From Bacillota bacterium (GTDB lineage: Bacteria; Bacillota; Clostridia; Lachnospirales; Lachnospiraceae), in NCBI GenBank assembly GCA_023392535.1, contig JAEVYY010000027.1:1-64000 (forward strand): a stretch of 64,000 bases of DNA, read 5' to 3'. How positions within the stretch are numbered: position 1 is the first letter of the stretch; each line of letters begins with the position of its first letter. This document shows, in pieces, positions 21,353 to 30,465 of this stretch. The position numbers and the translations under genes are program-made. The notes below the pieces were generated by a model that saw nothing but the letters and a program-made list of their open reading frames with translations, was not told the origin of the DNA and made no database searches.

Positions 21353-22204
21353 TCAAACAATCTTCTTTAGTTCCAGAATGAACTCGTCTGTAGACACAAT
21401 TCCTTCTGGTAATGGAACACCATTTTTTCTAAGTTCGTGGGCAAGTAATGTTACCTGAGGTACGTCCAAGCGCAATTCCCTCAGTTCTTCTACTTTAGAA
21501 AATATCTCTTTTGGATGGCCCTGCATCTTTATTTTTCCTTTATCCATGACAATTATCTTATTCGCATAAATTGCTTCTTCCATGTAATGAGTAATTAAAA
21601 CGATCGTTACTCCTTCCACTTGATTCAAAGCTCTCGCCGCACGTATTACTTCTTTTCTTCCGTTCGGGTCTAACATTGCCGTAGGCTCATCCATAATGAT
21701 ACACTTCGGATGCATCGCAATAACACCTGCAATAGAAACCCTTTGCTTTTGTCCACCCGATAGCTTATTCGGGGAATGCTTCCTGAATTCATACATCCCA
21801 ACTGCTTTTAAACTCTCTTCTACACGCTCCCAGATTTCTTCTGTGGGAACCCCCATATTTTCAGGACCAAATCCGACATCTTCTTCTACCACCTGACCTA
21901 TGATCTGATTATCCGGATTTTGAAATACCATTCCCGCACTCTGTCTGATATCCCATAAATATTTATCATCCGTTGTATCCTTTCCATCTACCCAGACAGT
22001 GCCCTCGGTTGGATACAATATCGCATTGATATGTTTTGCAAGGGTTGATTTGCCGGAACCATTATGTCCCAAAATTGCAACAAAATCTCCCTGTTCAACA
22101 GTAAGATCCACATCATCCACAGCGCGTGTGATGCCCTCAACATTTCCTTCTTCATTCCGTCTAATATATTCGTATACTAATCTGCTAGCTTTTATAATTC
22201 CCAT
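21353..22204 (-). CDS. ecfA1: ECF transporter ATPase EcfA1
   Basis: 283-residue ABC ATPase. Walker A GHNGSGKS, Q-loop MVFQNPDNQIIGQVVEEDVGFGPEN (typical of EcfA1), signature LSGGQKQR, Walker B CIIMDEPTAMLD and switch His in LITHYMEEA. First gene of the ecf operon. In related genomes it commonly follows rplQ directly; here a receptor and a peptidase gene lie between. Confidence 0.95.
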   Translation of the reverse strand: MGIIKASRLVYEYIRRNEEGNVEGITRAVDDVDLTVEQGDFVAILGHNGSGKSTLAKHINAILYPTEGTVWVDGKDTTDDKYLWDIRQSAGMVFQNPDNQIIGQVVEEDVGFGPENMGVPTEEIWERVEESLKAVGMYEFRKHSPNKLSGGQKQRVSIAGVIAMHPKCIIMDEPTAMLDPNGRKEVIRAARALNQVEGVTIVLITHYMEEAIYANKIIVMDKGKIKMQGHPKEIFSKVEELRELRLDVPQVTLLAHELRKNGVPLPEGIVSTDEFILELKKIV

Positions 22205-22351
22205 TATTTTTCATCCATAGTACCTTTTTCTATTACCAAGGTTACCTATTCTTTCTTAACTAGGCACATATTATTTGTTATCCTAATTACTATTTAGGTT
22301 TACATTTCTTTTTCTGTTTTATTGTACTAAACAATTCTAAAATTTACAAGA

Positions 22352-22387
22352 TGACTGAGACATAATTTATCCGCTATGTCTCAGTCA
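22352..22387. terminator. Hairpin downstream of the dCache receptor gene
   Basis: Thirteen-base arms TGACTGAGACATA (22352-22364) and complement (22375-22387) lie about 30 bases past the receptor stop. The T-run (CCTTTTTG) is on the plus-strand side; on the minus strand the stem is followed by a weaker CTTGT. Probably the receptor terminator. Confidence 0.65.
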
Positions 22388-22416
22388 CCTTTTTGTTGCT
22401 TTATTCATCAAAGCTA

Positions 22417-24408
22417 TTATAGCTTAAATCGCTCTACCTCTGTTTGCATTTGAACGGTTGCTGAACTAAGAACCATCGCTGCCGATGCAACCTCCTGGGC
22501 AGATGCACTCATTTCTTGAGAAGCAGCTGATATTTCCTCTGCGGAAGCTGATATTTCCATGGATATAGATGATATTCCTTCTACCCTGCCCAAAACTTGA
22601 TTTTTGTCCTCTTCTATATCATGTGCAGACGACTGGATCAGATCAATTTTAGGAATCACTTCATCAATTGCTGTAATGATCTTTTTGAAGGATGCCAGGG
22701 AATGATCTATCACTTTTACTTGATTTAATAACTCCATGTCCATTTCAGAACTATTTTTCACCATGCTTTCTGCACTCATTGAGATACCAGACGTTACCCG
22801 ACTGATATTATCTGATGATATTTTAGCCTGCTCGGCAAGATTCCTTATTTCATCTGCCACTACTGCGAAACCTTTTCCTGCTTCTCCAGCTCTGGCTGCT
22901 TCGATTGCGGCATTTAATGCCAACAAATTTGTTTGTGTTGCGATATTATTAATTAAATTTGTTATTTCATTGATCTGATTAATTTCTTCTCCTAAATTAG
23001 TTATTTTTTGGCTAAATTCCTTAAAGGAACTACTTACACTTTCAACCGATTGATTCAGCAGATTCATTTCTTCACTGCTTTCTATTGCCATAGTACTAAT
23101 ATTCTTTGAGTTAGCTCCTACTGCTTGAATTTCTTCAACCATGTGGGTCAGCTTAACATTGAATCGCTCTAATAATTCAGTAATTAATACTAAATCCTCC
23201 GATTGGTTATTGGTCCCATTAGCCACCTCAGATATCGTTACAGAAATATTTTGTGATGATTCTGCAATCTCTTGTGTAATCATAGATAAACTATCGGATT
23301 GACTATTAATATTGGAAGAGTTTTCTTTTATATTACCTATCATACTTTTTAAAGAGTCTTGCATGCGCTTCATTGACCCTGTCATTTCTCCTATTTCGTC
23401 CTTCAGTTTTAAAAAGACAGGAGATACTTCAACACTTAAATCCCCTTCTGCTAATAGGTTCAAATGCCTGGAAGCTGACTGTATGCTCTTTGCCATACGA
23501 TTAGCTACAAGAAACACAAAAAATAGGCCAATCAGGGTAAAGATAAAAAATGTAGCCGTATTCATATATTGCAAATTATCTAATACCGACAATGCATCCT
23601 CTCTTGTCATGGTTATGGCTACCGACCAGCCCGTGGAGGTTATTGGTGCATAGCCAAGAAATTTTTTTGTACCCTGATATTCAAATTCTCCTGAACCTGT
23701 CTCACCTTGTATCATTTTTATTTGAATTGCTGCTAACTTTTCAAGACTTTTATCATTTTTTGCTGTTTCAATTCCATTATACTTTTGTAGTACTTTTTCC
23801 GGATCTGGATTTGCAATTGATGTCCCCTCTTGATTAATCATAAAAGCTGTGCCATTTTTTCCTACTTTGATCTGATTTGTTAACTCGCTTAAATAATTTC
23901 CGTCTCTTGTTTCCAGCAAAAAGCCAATAATCCGACTATTGTTTTCAATTGGTGTAATATACGGTACGACCAGAATACCGTCAGCCGTTACTACTGGATC
24001 GGCAACTAAGCTTTTTCCCTCCATTGCCTTTTTAAAGTATTCTCGCTCACTTACCTGTGCGGTAGTACCATCGGTATTGATGAGGTTTCCTTCTAAATCA
24101 ATGATTCCCATCCGGATCGCACCGATTCGTTCCCCATTTTTTTGAAGAACCTTTAACTTTTCTTCGATCGGAATGTTCGAATCTTGAATATCGGCTCTAT
24201 TAGCGATTGATTTCAAGGACATAATCTCACCTTCCAGCTTTGCCTCTAGTCCATCTGCAGTCTGCCTTGCGATCTCGGGTAGAAGAATACCTAAATTCGT
24301 CTTAAGAGCATCGCTCGAAATTGCATAAGAAACTAATAAAATGCCAATACAAATTACTCCCACTAAAATACCAAATGACAACATCAATTTTGTTCTTATG
24401 CTTTTCAT
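22417..24408 (-). CDS. Methyl-accepting chemotaxis protein (dCache sensor)
   Basis: A 663-residue membrane chemoreceptor. TM1 (about 10-30), a ~240-residue extracellular dCache-like domain (for example GAIRMGIIDLEGNLINTDGTTAQVSEREYFKKAMEGK and VVPYITPIENN), TM2 (about 280-305), HAMP, and the cytoplasmic signalling coiled coil with QTNLLALNAAIEAARAGEAGKG and VVADEIRNLAEQA. dCache domains usually bind amino acids, organic acids or amines. Glu/Ser/Ala-rich ends suit methylation and CheA coupling. It is an island gene between rplQ and ecfA1 and is unlinked to other chemotaxis genes. Confidence 0.95.
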   Translation of the reverse strand: MKSIRTKLMLSFGILVGVICIGILLVSYAISSDALKTNLGILLPEIARQTADGLEAKLEGEIMSLKSIANRADIQDSNIPIEEKLKVLQKNGERIGAIRMGIIDLEGNLINTDGTTAQVSEREYFKKAMEGKSLVADPVVTADGILVVPYITPIENNSRIIGFLLETRDGNYLSELTNQIKVGKNGTAFMINQEGTSIANPDPEKVLQKYNGIETAKNDKSLEKLAAIQIKMIQGETGSGEFEYQGTKKFLGYAPITSTGWSVAITMTREDALSVLDNLQYMNTATFFIFTLIGLFFVFLVANRMAKSIQSASRHLNLLAEGDLSVEVSPVFLKLKDEIGEMTGSMKRMQDSLKSMIGNIKENSSNINSQSDSLSMITQEIAESSQNISVTISEVANGTNNQSEDLVLITELLERFNVKLTHMVEEIQAVGANSKNISTMAIESSEEMNLLNQSVESVSSSFKEFSQKITNLGEEINQINEITNLINNIATQTNLLALNAAIEAARAGEAGKGFAVVADEIRNLAEQAKISSDNISRVTSGISMSAESMVKNSSEMDMELLNQVKVIDHSLASFKKIITAIDEVIPKIDLIQSSAHDIEEDKNQVLGRVEGISSISMEISASAEEISAASQEMSASAQEVASAAMVLSSATVQMQTEVERFKL

Positions 24409-24596
24409 ACTTTTCCTCTTTTCCGTCTAATTCCGACAATGTTCAGTGATTTTCTACATTCTTTTTAACAGGAATATAATACCACTTTTATTGCGCATTT
24501 TCAATTTTAAGATTACATTTGATTCAAATTCTCTATTGAGACGCTTACTAAAGTATGTAATAATAGATATAAAAATATTATAAGGAGGCTACTTTT

Positions 24597-25403
24597 GTGA
24601 ACCATTCAAGAAGACTACTATATTCTACTACTCTCTTATCTGCTGTCATAGCGGGTATCATTATGATAGTTCCTTCAGATTCCCCCTCTGTACAGAAAGA
24701 ATCCATTACTATACAAGCAAATGCTTCCTTTAGCAACCAATCCGTAAATATAGCAAAGAATACCATCTCTGAAAATATCGCTATGGAAAGAAAGTTAGAT
24801 GGGAACGGTGATGACCGCATTACTTATCAACCTGGATTTTATTATGAGCCGCTTACCGATGCCGTAAAAAAAAGAATTTACGGCTATTCTTATAAAAAAG
24901 ATTGTACGATTCCATTTGAATCTTTAAGATATGTCAGTGTATACTACAAAGATTTTAAAAATGAAACAAAGGTAGGTGAGATTATTTGCAATCAAGCAAT
25001 CGCAGATGATTTGGTCGAAATATTTTATGAACTTTATCAAGCAGAATACCCAATAGGACAAATACGACTTATCGATGAATTTGGTGCTGACGATGATTTA
25101 TCCTGTCTGGAAAATAATACTTCCTGTTTTAATTATAGAGTTGTTTCCGGTACTACTAAATTATCCAAACATGCAAAAGGGCTGGCCATTGATATTAATC
25201 CAGTTTATAACCCCTATGTTACTTATCCAAATGGAGAGATACATGTCTCTCCTGAAGGCAGCGATATGTATGCGGATAGAAATGCAGTCTTCTCCTATAA
25301 AATCGATGAAAACGATTTGTGCTATCAGTTATTTACAGCGCATGGCTTCACTTGGGGTGGCAACTGGAAGACTTTAAAAGATTATCAGCACTTCCAAAAA
25401 TAA
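24597..25403 (+). CDS. M15-family D-Ala-D-Ala carboxypeptidase-like protein
   Basis: A 268-residue exported zinc peptidase with an N-terminal signal/anchor (YSTTLLSAVIAGIIMIVP). The M15C-type domain shows FNYRVVSGTTKLSKHAKGLAIDINPVYNPYV, where SKHAKGLAID carries the zinc His and Asp, and HGFTWGGNW with DYQHFQ carrying the third ligand. It likely trims peptidoglycan stem peptides (VanY or L-Ala-D-Glu endopeptidase type). GTG start 24597 is 8 bases from TAAGGAGG. It is the only plus-strand gene inside the ribosomal supercluster between rplQ and ecfA1. Confidence 0.87.
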   Translation: MNHSRRLLYSTTLLSAVIAGIIMIVPSDSPSVQKESITIQANASFSNQSVNIAKNTISENIAMERKLDGNGDDRITYQPGFYYEPLTDAVKKRIYGYSYKKDCTIPFESLRYVSVYYKDFKNETKVGEIICNQAIADDLVEIFYELYQAEYPIGQIRLIDEFGADDDLSCLENNTSCFNYRVVSGTTKLSKHAKGLAIDINPVYNPYVTYPNGEIHVSPEGSDMYADRNAVFSYKIDENDLCYQLFTAHGFTWGGNWKTLKDYQHFQK

Positions 25404-25430
25404 CTACCCGAATACTAAGGGAATCTAATA

Positions 25431-25462
25431 AACCCCCATATCCTTAATAGAATATGGGGGTT
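25431..25462. terminator. Bidirectional terminator between the M15 gene and rplQ
   Basis: Arms AACCCCCATAT (25431-25441) and ATATGGGGGTT (25452-25462) around a 10-base loop, between convergent genes. On the plus strand it is followed by CTTG. Confidence 0.8.
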
Positions 25463-25488
25463 CTTGTAACGTATATGAATTTTTTAAA

Positions 25489-26025
25489 TTATACTAACTC
25501 AAGAAGAACTTCCATTGCCGCATCACCTTTACGCTGACCGATCTTAACGATTCTAGTATACCCACCTTTACGATCTACGTATTTCGGAGCAACTTCGTCG
25601 AATAATCTAGCAACTAAATCTACTTCTTTTGTATTTTTCTTTCTACCTGCATTAGATTCTGGTACTTCTGTTACAGAATATAATACTTTTAACATTTGTC
25701 TTCTTGCATGAGTTCTAGAAGCTTTGTCTTTTTTTATTTCTTTTTCCACTTCATCATAAACAGTAACTTTTTTACCATTTACTACTTCTTTCACTCTTTT
25801 GCCATCTTTATCTTTTCTGGCTACTTTAGCAGTTACTTTTACTGTTTCAAAATTGTCTTTTTCTTTTACTGCTAATGCAATTAAGCCTTCCGCAATTTTT
25901 TGAACTTCTTTTGCCTTTGCTTCTGTTGTAACAATTTTACCTTTATATAAAAGACTTGTTACCTGACCTCTTAATAATGCTTTTCTTTGCGCAGATGTTC
26001 TGCCAAGTTTTCTGTATCCTGCCAT
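25489..26025 (-). CDS. rplQ: 50S ribosomal protein L17 (long form)
   Basis: 178 residues against about 115-130 in most bacteria. The conserved N-terminus (MAGYRKLGRTSAQRKALLRGQVTSLL) and C-terminus (RNAGRKKNT-like, then KYVDRKGGYTRIVKIGQRKGDAAMEVLLELV) are intact. A Lys/Val-rich insert of ~50 residues (VTAKVARKDKDGKRVKEV onward) lies between. Insert-bearing L17 is, as far as I recall, common in Lachnospiraceae. It ends the alpha operon; about 170 bases separate it from rpoA. Confidence 0.95.
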   Translation of the reverse strand: MAGYRKLGRTSAQRKALLRGQVTSLLYKGKIVTTEAKAKEVQKIAEGLIALAVKEKDNFETVKVTAKVARKDKDGKRVKEVVNGKKVTVYDEVEKEIKKDKASRTHARRQMLKVLYSVTEVPESNAGRKKNTKEVDLVARLFDEVAPKYVDRKGGYTRIVKIGQRKGDAAMEVLLELV

Positions 26026-26195
26026 TTAAGGCTCCTTTCTTATCACAGGAGGCTCTATCCTCACATTGTGGATGCATCCGGCTACGCACTTTGGACTTAC
26101 TTACCGAATGTGTTTCAGGGTTCCATTATGAGTCACACACACATGCACCCTTCGGATTTATCATGCATGCGATATCATGATAGGTATAGAGAATC

Positions 26196-27158
26196 TTACT
26201 CTTCTGTAGGATTTAACTCCAAACCTAATTCTTTTAATTTTGCTAATACTTCCTCTAAAGACTTACGTCCCAGATTACGTACTTTCATCATATCTTCTGA
26301 TGTTCTATTCGTTAATTCTTCAACCGTATTGATTCCAGCTCTCTTTAGACAATTATAAGAACGAACAGACAATTCCAGTTCATCAATGCTCATCTCAAGC
26401 ACTTTTTCTTTTTCATCGTCTTCTTTTTCAACCATGACTTCTGCTGTTTTCGCATTTTCCGATAAATCTATGAAAAGACTTAAATGTTCGCTAAGTACTT
26501 TTGCAGCCAGGCTTACCGCTTCATCTGCAACTAACGTTCCGTTCGTATAAACGTCTAATGTAAGTTTATCATAATCCGTAATTTGTCCTACACGAGTATT
26601 TGCAACTGACATATTTACTCTTTCAACAGGAGTATAAATAGAATCCACTGCAATGACACCTATCGGTAGGTCTTCACTTTTATTCTTATCGGCACTCACA
26701 TAACCTCTACCTCTGGTAATGGTAAGTTCCATATACAATTTACTGTCTTTACCATTCATAGTAGCGATTACCTGATCAGGGTTTAAAATTTCAATGTCTT
26801 GATCCACTTGAATATCAGAAGCTTTTACGACACCCTCACCCTCAAACTCTATATATGCCGTTTTAGGTTCATTTGTCTCGCTACTATTTCTAATTGCCAA
26901 GCTCTTAATATTCATGATAATCTCTGTTACATCTTCTTTCACTCCTGGAATAGAACTGAATTCATGTAATACGCCTTCGATTTTAACCTGACTTACAGCA
27001 GCTCCTGGTAAAGAAGATAGCATGATCCTTCTCAAAGAGTTGCCTAGTGTAATACCATAGCCTCTCTCCAAAGGTTCTACAACAAATTTACCATACTTTT
27101 TATCTTCAGAGATTTCTGTAACCTCAATATTGGGCCTTTCAAAATCAAACACCGACAA
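26196..27158 (-). CDS. rpoA: RNA polymerase alpha subunit
   Basis: 320 residues. The N-terminal assembly domain has FVVEPLERGYGITLGNSLRRIMLSSLPGAAV. After an acidic linker (MVEKEDDEKEKVLE), the C-terminal domain has ELSVRSYNCLKRAGINTVEELTNRTSEDMMKVRNLGRKSLEEV, which binds UP elements and activators. Standard place between rpsD and rplQ. Confidence 0.97.
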   Translation of the reverse strand: MSVFDFERPNIEVTEISEDKKYGKFVVEPLERGYGITLGNSLRRIMLSSLPGAAVSQVKIEGVLHEFSSIPGVKEDVTEIIMNIKSLAIRNSSETNEPKTAYIEFEGEGVVKASDIQVDQDIEILNPDQVIATMNGKDSKLYMELTITRGRGYVSADKNKSEDLPIGVIAVDSIYTPVERVNMSVANTRVGQITDYDKLTLDVYTNGTLVADEAVSLAAKVLSEHLSLFIDLSENAKTAEVMVEKEDDEKEKVLEMSIDELELSVRSYNCLKRAGINTVEELTNRTSEDMMKVRNLGRKSLEEVLAKLKELGLELNPTEE

Positions 27159-27232
27159 TACCCTCCTTTACGAATATTCTATAAGACAAAATTGCCATAA
27201 CGGCAATCTTGTCTTAAATTAATTAGCTATGA

Positions 27233-27826
27233 TTATTTAGAATATAATTCGACGATAAGCATCTCATCGACTGGAACATCAATTACTTCTCTTGAAGGAA
27301 GCTCTTTTACCGTTCCCTTTAACGCTTCGCTGTCTACATCAAGCCATTCCGGGATTAATCTTCCAGCTGTTACTTCCATAATATCTTTATATCTTTGTAA
27401 GCTCTTTGATTTCTCTCTGATTTCGATTACATCACCAGCTTTGATTAGATAAGAAGGAATGTTAACTTGTTTACCATTTACGAAAACATGTTTATGTCCA
27501 ACTACCTGTCTTGACTCTCTTCTTGTTCTTGCAAAACCCATTCTAAAAATAACATTATCAAGTCTGCTCTCCAGAATGATCATCAGGTTCTCACCTGACA
27601 TTCCTTTCATTCTATCAGCTCTTTCAAAATAATTTCTAAAAGGCTTTTCAAGTACACCATAGATAAATTTAGCTTTTTGTTTCTCTCTTAACTGGAGACC
27701 ATACTCGCTCATTTTCTTATTGGCTCTTTGAGGACTTCTATTGGATTTTTTATCATATCCTAAAAATGCAGGCTCCAAACCAAGTGATCTACATCTTTTT
27801 AGAACAGGAACTCTATTAACTGCCAT
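27233..27826 (-). CDS. rpsD: 30S ribosomal protein S4
   Basis: 197 residues, the zinc-free form. The S4 RNA-binding domain has ESRLDNVIFRMGFARTRRESRQVVGHKHVFVNGKQVNIPSYLIKAGD; the N-terminus is AVNRVPVLKRCRSLGLEP. It starts 16S assembly and in Firmicutes represses its own mRNA. It lies between rpsK and rpoA in the alpha operon. Confidence 0.97.
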   Translation of the reverse strand: MAVNRVPVLKRCRSLGLEPAFLGYDKKSNRSPQRANKKMSEYGLQLREKQKAKFIYGVLEKPFRNYFERADRMKGMSGENLMIILESRLDNVIFRMGFARTRRESRQVVGHKHVFVNGKQVNIPSYLIKAGDVIEIREKSKSLQRYKDIMEVTAGRLIPEWLDVDSEALKGTVKELPSREVIDVPVDEMLIVELYSK

Positions 27827-27843
27827 TTGTATTTTCCTCCTAA

Positions 27844-28239
27844 TTAAACTCTTCTACGTTTTGGTGGACGACATCCATTATGTGGTACCGGCGTTACGTC
27901 TCTGATACTTGTTACTTCAAGTCCACAAGCTTGAAGTGCACGAATTGCAGCTTCTCTTCCCGAACCAGGTCCTTTTACCATAACGTCAACAGATTTTAAT
28001 CCATGAATTAATGCTGCCTTTGTAGCTGTTTCTGCAGCCATTTGTGCTGCATAAGGAGTAGATTTTCTTGAACCTCTAAAACCAAGACCACCAGCACTTG
28101 CCCAGCTAAGAGCATTTCCTTCTGTATCTGTCAATGTAACAATCGTATTGTTAAATGAAGATTGAATATGTGCTTGTCCACGTTCAACGTTTTTCTTAAC
28201 GCGCTTCTTTGTTACTTTTTTTGCAACTGATTTAGCCAT
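27844..28239 (-). CDS. rpsK: 30S ribosomal protein S11
   Basis: 131 residues. Signature GQAHIQSSFNNTIVTLTDTEGNALSWASAGGLGFRGSRKSTPYAAQ and the C-terminal ITSIRDVTPVPHNGCRPPKRRRV pattern. It helps form the platform cleft at the E site. Preceded by rpsM (34 bases) and followed by rpsD. Confidence 0.97.
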   Translation of the reverse strand: MAKSVAKKVTKKRVKKNVERGQAHIQSSFNNTIVTLTDTEGNALSWASAGGLGFRGSRKSTPYAAQMAAETATKAALIHGLKSVDVMVKGPGSGREAAIRALQACGLEVTSIRDVTPVPHNGCRPPKRRRV

Positions 28240-28273
28240 TTAAACTAACCTACTTTCTTTTTATTAATCTTAA

Positions 28274-28642
28274 TTATTTCTTCTTATTTGCTACTGTTCT
28301 CTTAGGACCTTTTCTGGTTCTAGCATTCGTCTTAGTTTTCTGACCACGAACCGGAAGTCCTTTTCTATGACGGATACCACGATAGCATCCAATCTCTTGT
28401 AATCTCTTGATGTTAAGAGCGATTTCTCTTCTTAAATCACCTTCTACGATAGTAGTTTCTGCGATTACTTCACCAAGTCTCTTTACTTCATCATCTGTCA
28501 AGTCTCTAACACGTGTGTCAGGATTAACCTTTGCTTCTGCTAAAATTTTGTTAGATCTTACTCTACCAATACCATAGATGTAAGTTAAGCCAATTTCTAC
28601 ACGTTTTTCTCTTGGTAAGTCTACACCAGCAATACGAGCCAT
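28274..28642 (-). CDS. rpsM: 30S ribosomal protein S13
   Basis: 122 residues. Signature MARIAGVDLPREKRVEIGLTYIYGIGRVRSNKIL and the basic tail TNARTRKGPKRTVANKKK. It contacts P-site tRNA and bridges to the 50S. A 309-base structured, gene-free spacer separates it from rpmJ, so the alpha operon may have its own promoter there. Confidence 0.97.
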   Translation of the reverse strand: MARIAGVDLPREKRVEIGLTYIYGIGRVRSNKILAEAKVNPDTRVRDLTDDEVKRLGEVIAETTIVEGDLRREIALNIKRLQEIGCYRGIRHRKGLPVRGQKTKTNARTRKGPKRTVANKKK

Positions 28643-28951
28643 GTAAATATTCCTCCATTTTCCTGTTACCTTAGGTTACGTCGCGTCTACTCTAAAAAAA
28701 TACCCAAACTATACGTACCTATTGTTAACTTGTTACTAATTGATTGGGATGACTTAGTCATCCGGCTGGACATCATCCAGCTTCTCCGATACTTCGAACT
28801 TCTCGGTATCAAAAAGTAATATCACGTAGCATCCTACTACGGTATATTATATTTTGCACACCAGTGTTGTAATTTGACGGAATACAACACCCAGCCGCAC
28901 ATCACAATGAGACAAGTATTCAATACACTTGTTTCATATCAAATGTTCGAA
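28643..28951 (-). other. Structured spacer between rpmJ and rpsM
   Basis: No ORF with a ribosome binding site. On the minus strand a GTGTTGTA/TACAACAC stem (28890-28864) overlaps a possible -35 TTACAA, followed after 15 bases by TATAAT (28851-28846). Three successive small hairpins then occur: CCGA...GTATCGG, GCTGGA...TCCAGC and GGATGACTAAGTCATCC (about 28810-28748). The rest is AT-rich up to the rpsM ribosome binding site. It looks like a promoter plus a structured leader, possibly for autoregulation of the alpha operon. Confidence 0.5.
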
Positions 28952-29065
28952 TTATCCTTGTCTTTGTTTGTGTTTTGGGTTATCACAGATTATTCTGATT
29001 TTCCCTTTTCTTTTAATTACTTTGCATTTTTCGCAAATAGGTTTTACTGATGATCTAACTTTCAC
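28952..29065 (-). CDS. rpmJ: 50S ribosomal protein L36
   Basis: 37 residues, the usual length, read from a GTG at 29065 preceded by AAAGGAGG at 7 bases; the open frame continues upstream but has no better start. Sequence KVRSSVKPICEKCKVIKRKG with zinc ligands Cys11, Cys14, Cys27 and His32, and tail HKQRQG. It is the zinc-binding form, located after infA as in most Firmicutes. Confidence 0.95.
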   Translation of the reverse strand: MKVRSSVKPICEKCKVIKRKGKIRIICDNPKHKQRQG

Positions 29066-29177
29066 GTTAAACCCTCCTTTCAAAAACGACCGTTTTACAG
29101 TATAGCATATAATAAAACGAATTACAAGGTGTTTTAAGTATATTTTAAATATACCTGCGAACAAATAATAGATTGTT

Positions 29178-29396
29178 CTATTTATCTCTCCAAATGATTC
29201 TACCTTTTGATAAATCATATGGTGATAATTCTAATGTCACTTTATCACCCGGTAAAATACGGATGAAATTCTGCCTGAGCTTACCGCTGATATGTGCAAG
29301 CACTTTATGTCCATTTTCAAGTTCTACCTGAAACATTGTATTCGGTAATTTCTCAATTACAATACCTTCTATTTCAATAACGTCGGATTTTGACAT
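29178..29396 (-). CDS. infA: Translation initiation factor IF-1
   Basis: 72 residues, the canonical length, from ATG 29396 (AGGAGG upstream); the frame opens 10 codons earlier. OB-fold sequence SKSDVIEIEGIVIEKLPNTMFQVELENGHKVLAHISGKLRQNFIRILPGDKVTLELSPYDLSKGRI is highly conserved. It blocks the A site during initiation. Lies between the KOW protein gene and rpmJ. Confidence 0.97.
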   Translation of the reverse strand: MSKSDVIEIEGIVIEKLPNTMFQVELENGHKVLAHISGKLRQNFIRILPGDKVTLELSPYDLSKGRIIWRDK

Positions 29397-29436
29397 TCTT
29401 TTTCTACCTCCTAAATCGATTGCCATTGATAAAAAC

Positions 29437-29691
29437 TTAGTAAGCTAAAATTTTTATAGCTCGCTTAACTTCTTCATTCTGAACCGGCTCTTTATTTTTC
29501 AGTTTATTTGCTATTGATTCATCTATATATGTTTGAATTATTTGAATATGCTTTTTATTCTTCTTTTTAGGATGAAGCATGAGTTTTGAAATTCCATCCA
29601 CTAAATATACATATTCACCTGTATCTTCTATTATGATATAAATTTGGTTCTTATCATGTCCGGCTTTTGAAACAGCGAACATTCCAATCAT
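29437..29691 (-). CDS. KOW-domain RNA-binding protein (ribosomal L14e-like)
   Basis: 84 residues with a KOW/SH3-like start (MIGMFAVSKAGHDKNQIYIIIEDTGEYVYLVDG) and a Lys-rich tail (HPKKKNKKHIQII). Such proteins lie between map and infA in many Clostridia and resemble archaeal L14e; function is unproven. The chosen start has GGAGG 8 bases upstream. An earlier in-frame ATG at 29706 would place the Shine-Dalgarno inside the coding region. Confidence 0.85.
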   Translation of the reverse strand: MIGMFAVSKAGHDKNQIYIIIEDTGEYVYLVDGISKLMLHPKKKNKKHIQIIQTYIDESIANKLKNKEPVQNEEVKRAIKILAY

Positions 29692-29707
29692 GCTGATTAC
29701 CTCCATT

Positions 29708-30460
29708 TTATACTAAGGTAAGTATTTCTGGTTCACCATCTGTTATAAGAATAGTGTTTTCATAATGAGCAGATAAAGAACCGTCCTCCGTTACAACAGT
29801 CCAATCATCATCAAGCCACTCCACATCGCATCTTCCCAAGTTGATCATAGGTTCGATCGCAAGTGTCATGCCAGGTCGCAAGAGCATTCCTTTTTTTCTT
29901 TGTGCAAAGTTCGGAATCTGTGGTTCTTCATGAAGACTTGTTCCAATCCCATGACCCACTAAATCCCTCACGATTCCAAATCCAAATGGTGTTACATATG
30001 CATCAATAGCATTGGAAATATCATATAAGTGATTCCCAGATCTTGCCATTTTAATCCCTTCAAAGAAGCTTTGTTTTGTAACATCTATTAATTTTTGCGC
30101 TTCCGGACTAATCTTTCCCACAGCATGTGTTCTGGCCGCATCGGAGTGATATCCTTTATAAATAAGTCCCGCATCAAGACTTACGATGTCGCCTTCCTGC
30201 AAAATATGACGATGATTCGGAATTCCATGAACCACTTCATCATTTACAGATACACAGATGGACGCCGGATATCCATTATAATGTAAGAAATTTGGAATAC
30301 ATCCAAAACTTCGAATCAATTTGTCACCCATAATATCGATGTCCTTTGTCGACATTCCAGGTCTAATAGCTTTGCCTAATTCATCATGAACTTGTGCCAG
30401 CAATCTGCAAGACTCCCGCATAAGTTCTATTTCTTTGGCAGATTTAATTGATACAGCCAT
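29708..30460 (-). CDS. map: Type I methionine aminopeptidase
   Basis: 250 residues. It removes N-terminal Met from nascent proteins. Metal ligands are seen in VSLDAGLIYKGYHSDAARTHAVG (two Asp), GHGIGTSLHEEP (His), AIEPMI (Glu) and the late SAHYENTILIT (Glu). It follows adk by 5 bases in the classical secY-adk-map order. Confidence 0.97.
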   Translation of the reverse strand: MAVSIKSAKEIELMRESCRLLAQVHDELGKAIRPGMSTKDIDIMGDKLIRSFGCIPNFLHYNGYPASICVSVNDEVVHGIPNHRHILQEGDIVSLDAGLIYKGYHSDAARTHAVGKISPEAQKLIDVTKQSFFEGIKMARSGNHLYDISNAIDAYVTPFGFGIVRDLVGHGIGTSLHEEPQIPNFAQRKKGMLLRPGMTLAIEPMINLGRCDVEWLDDDWTVVTEDGSLSAHYENTILITDGEPEILTLV

Positions 30461-30465
30461 TCTAT

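Noticed and set aside
28665..28679. GTTACCTTAGGTTAC resembling the palindrome at 16133
   Set aside because: It is not symmetrical and lies at the rpsM ribosome-binding region; likely coincidence.
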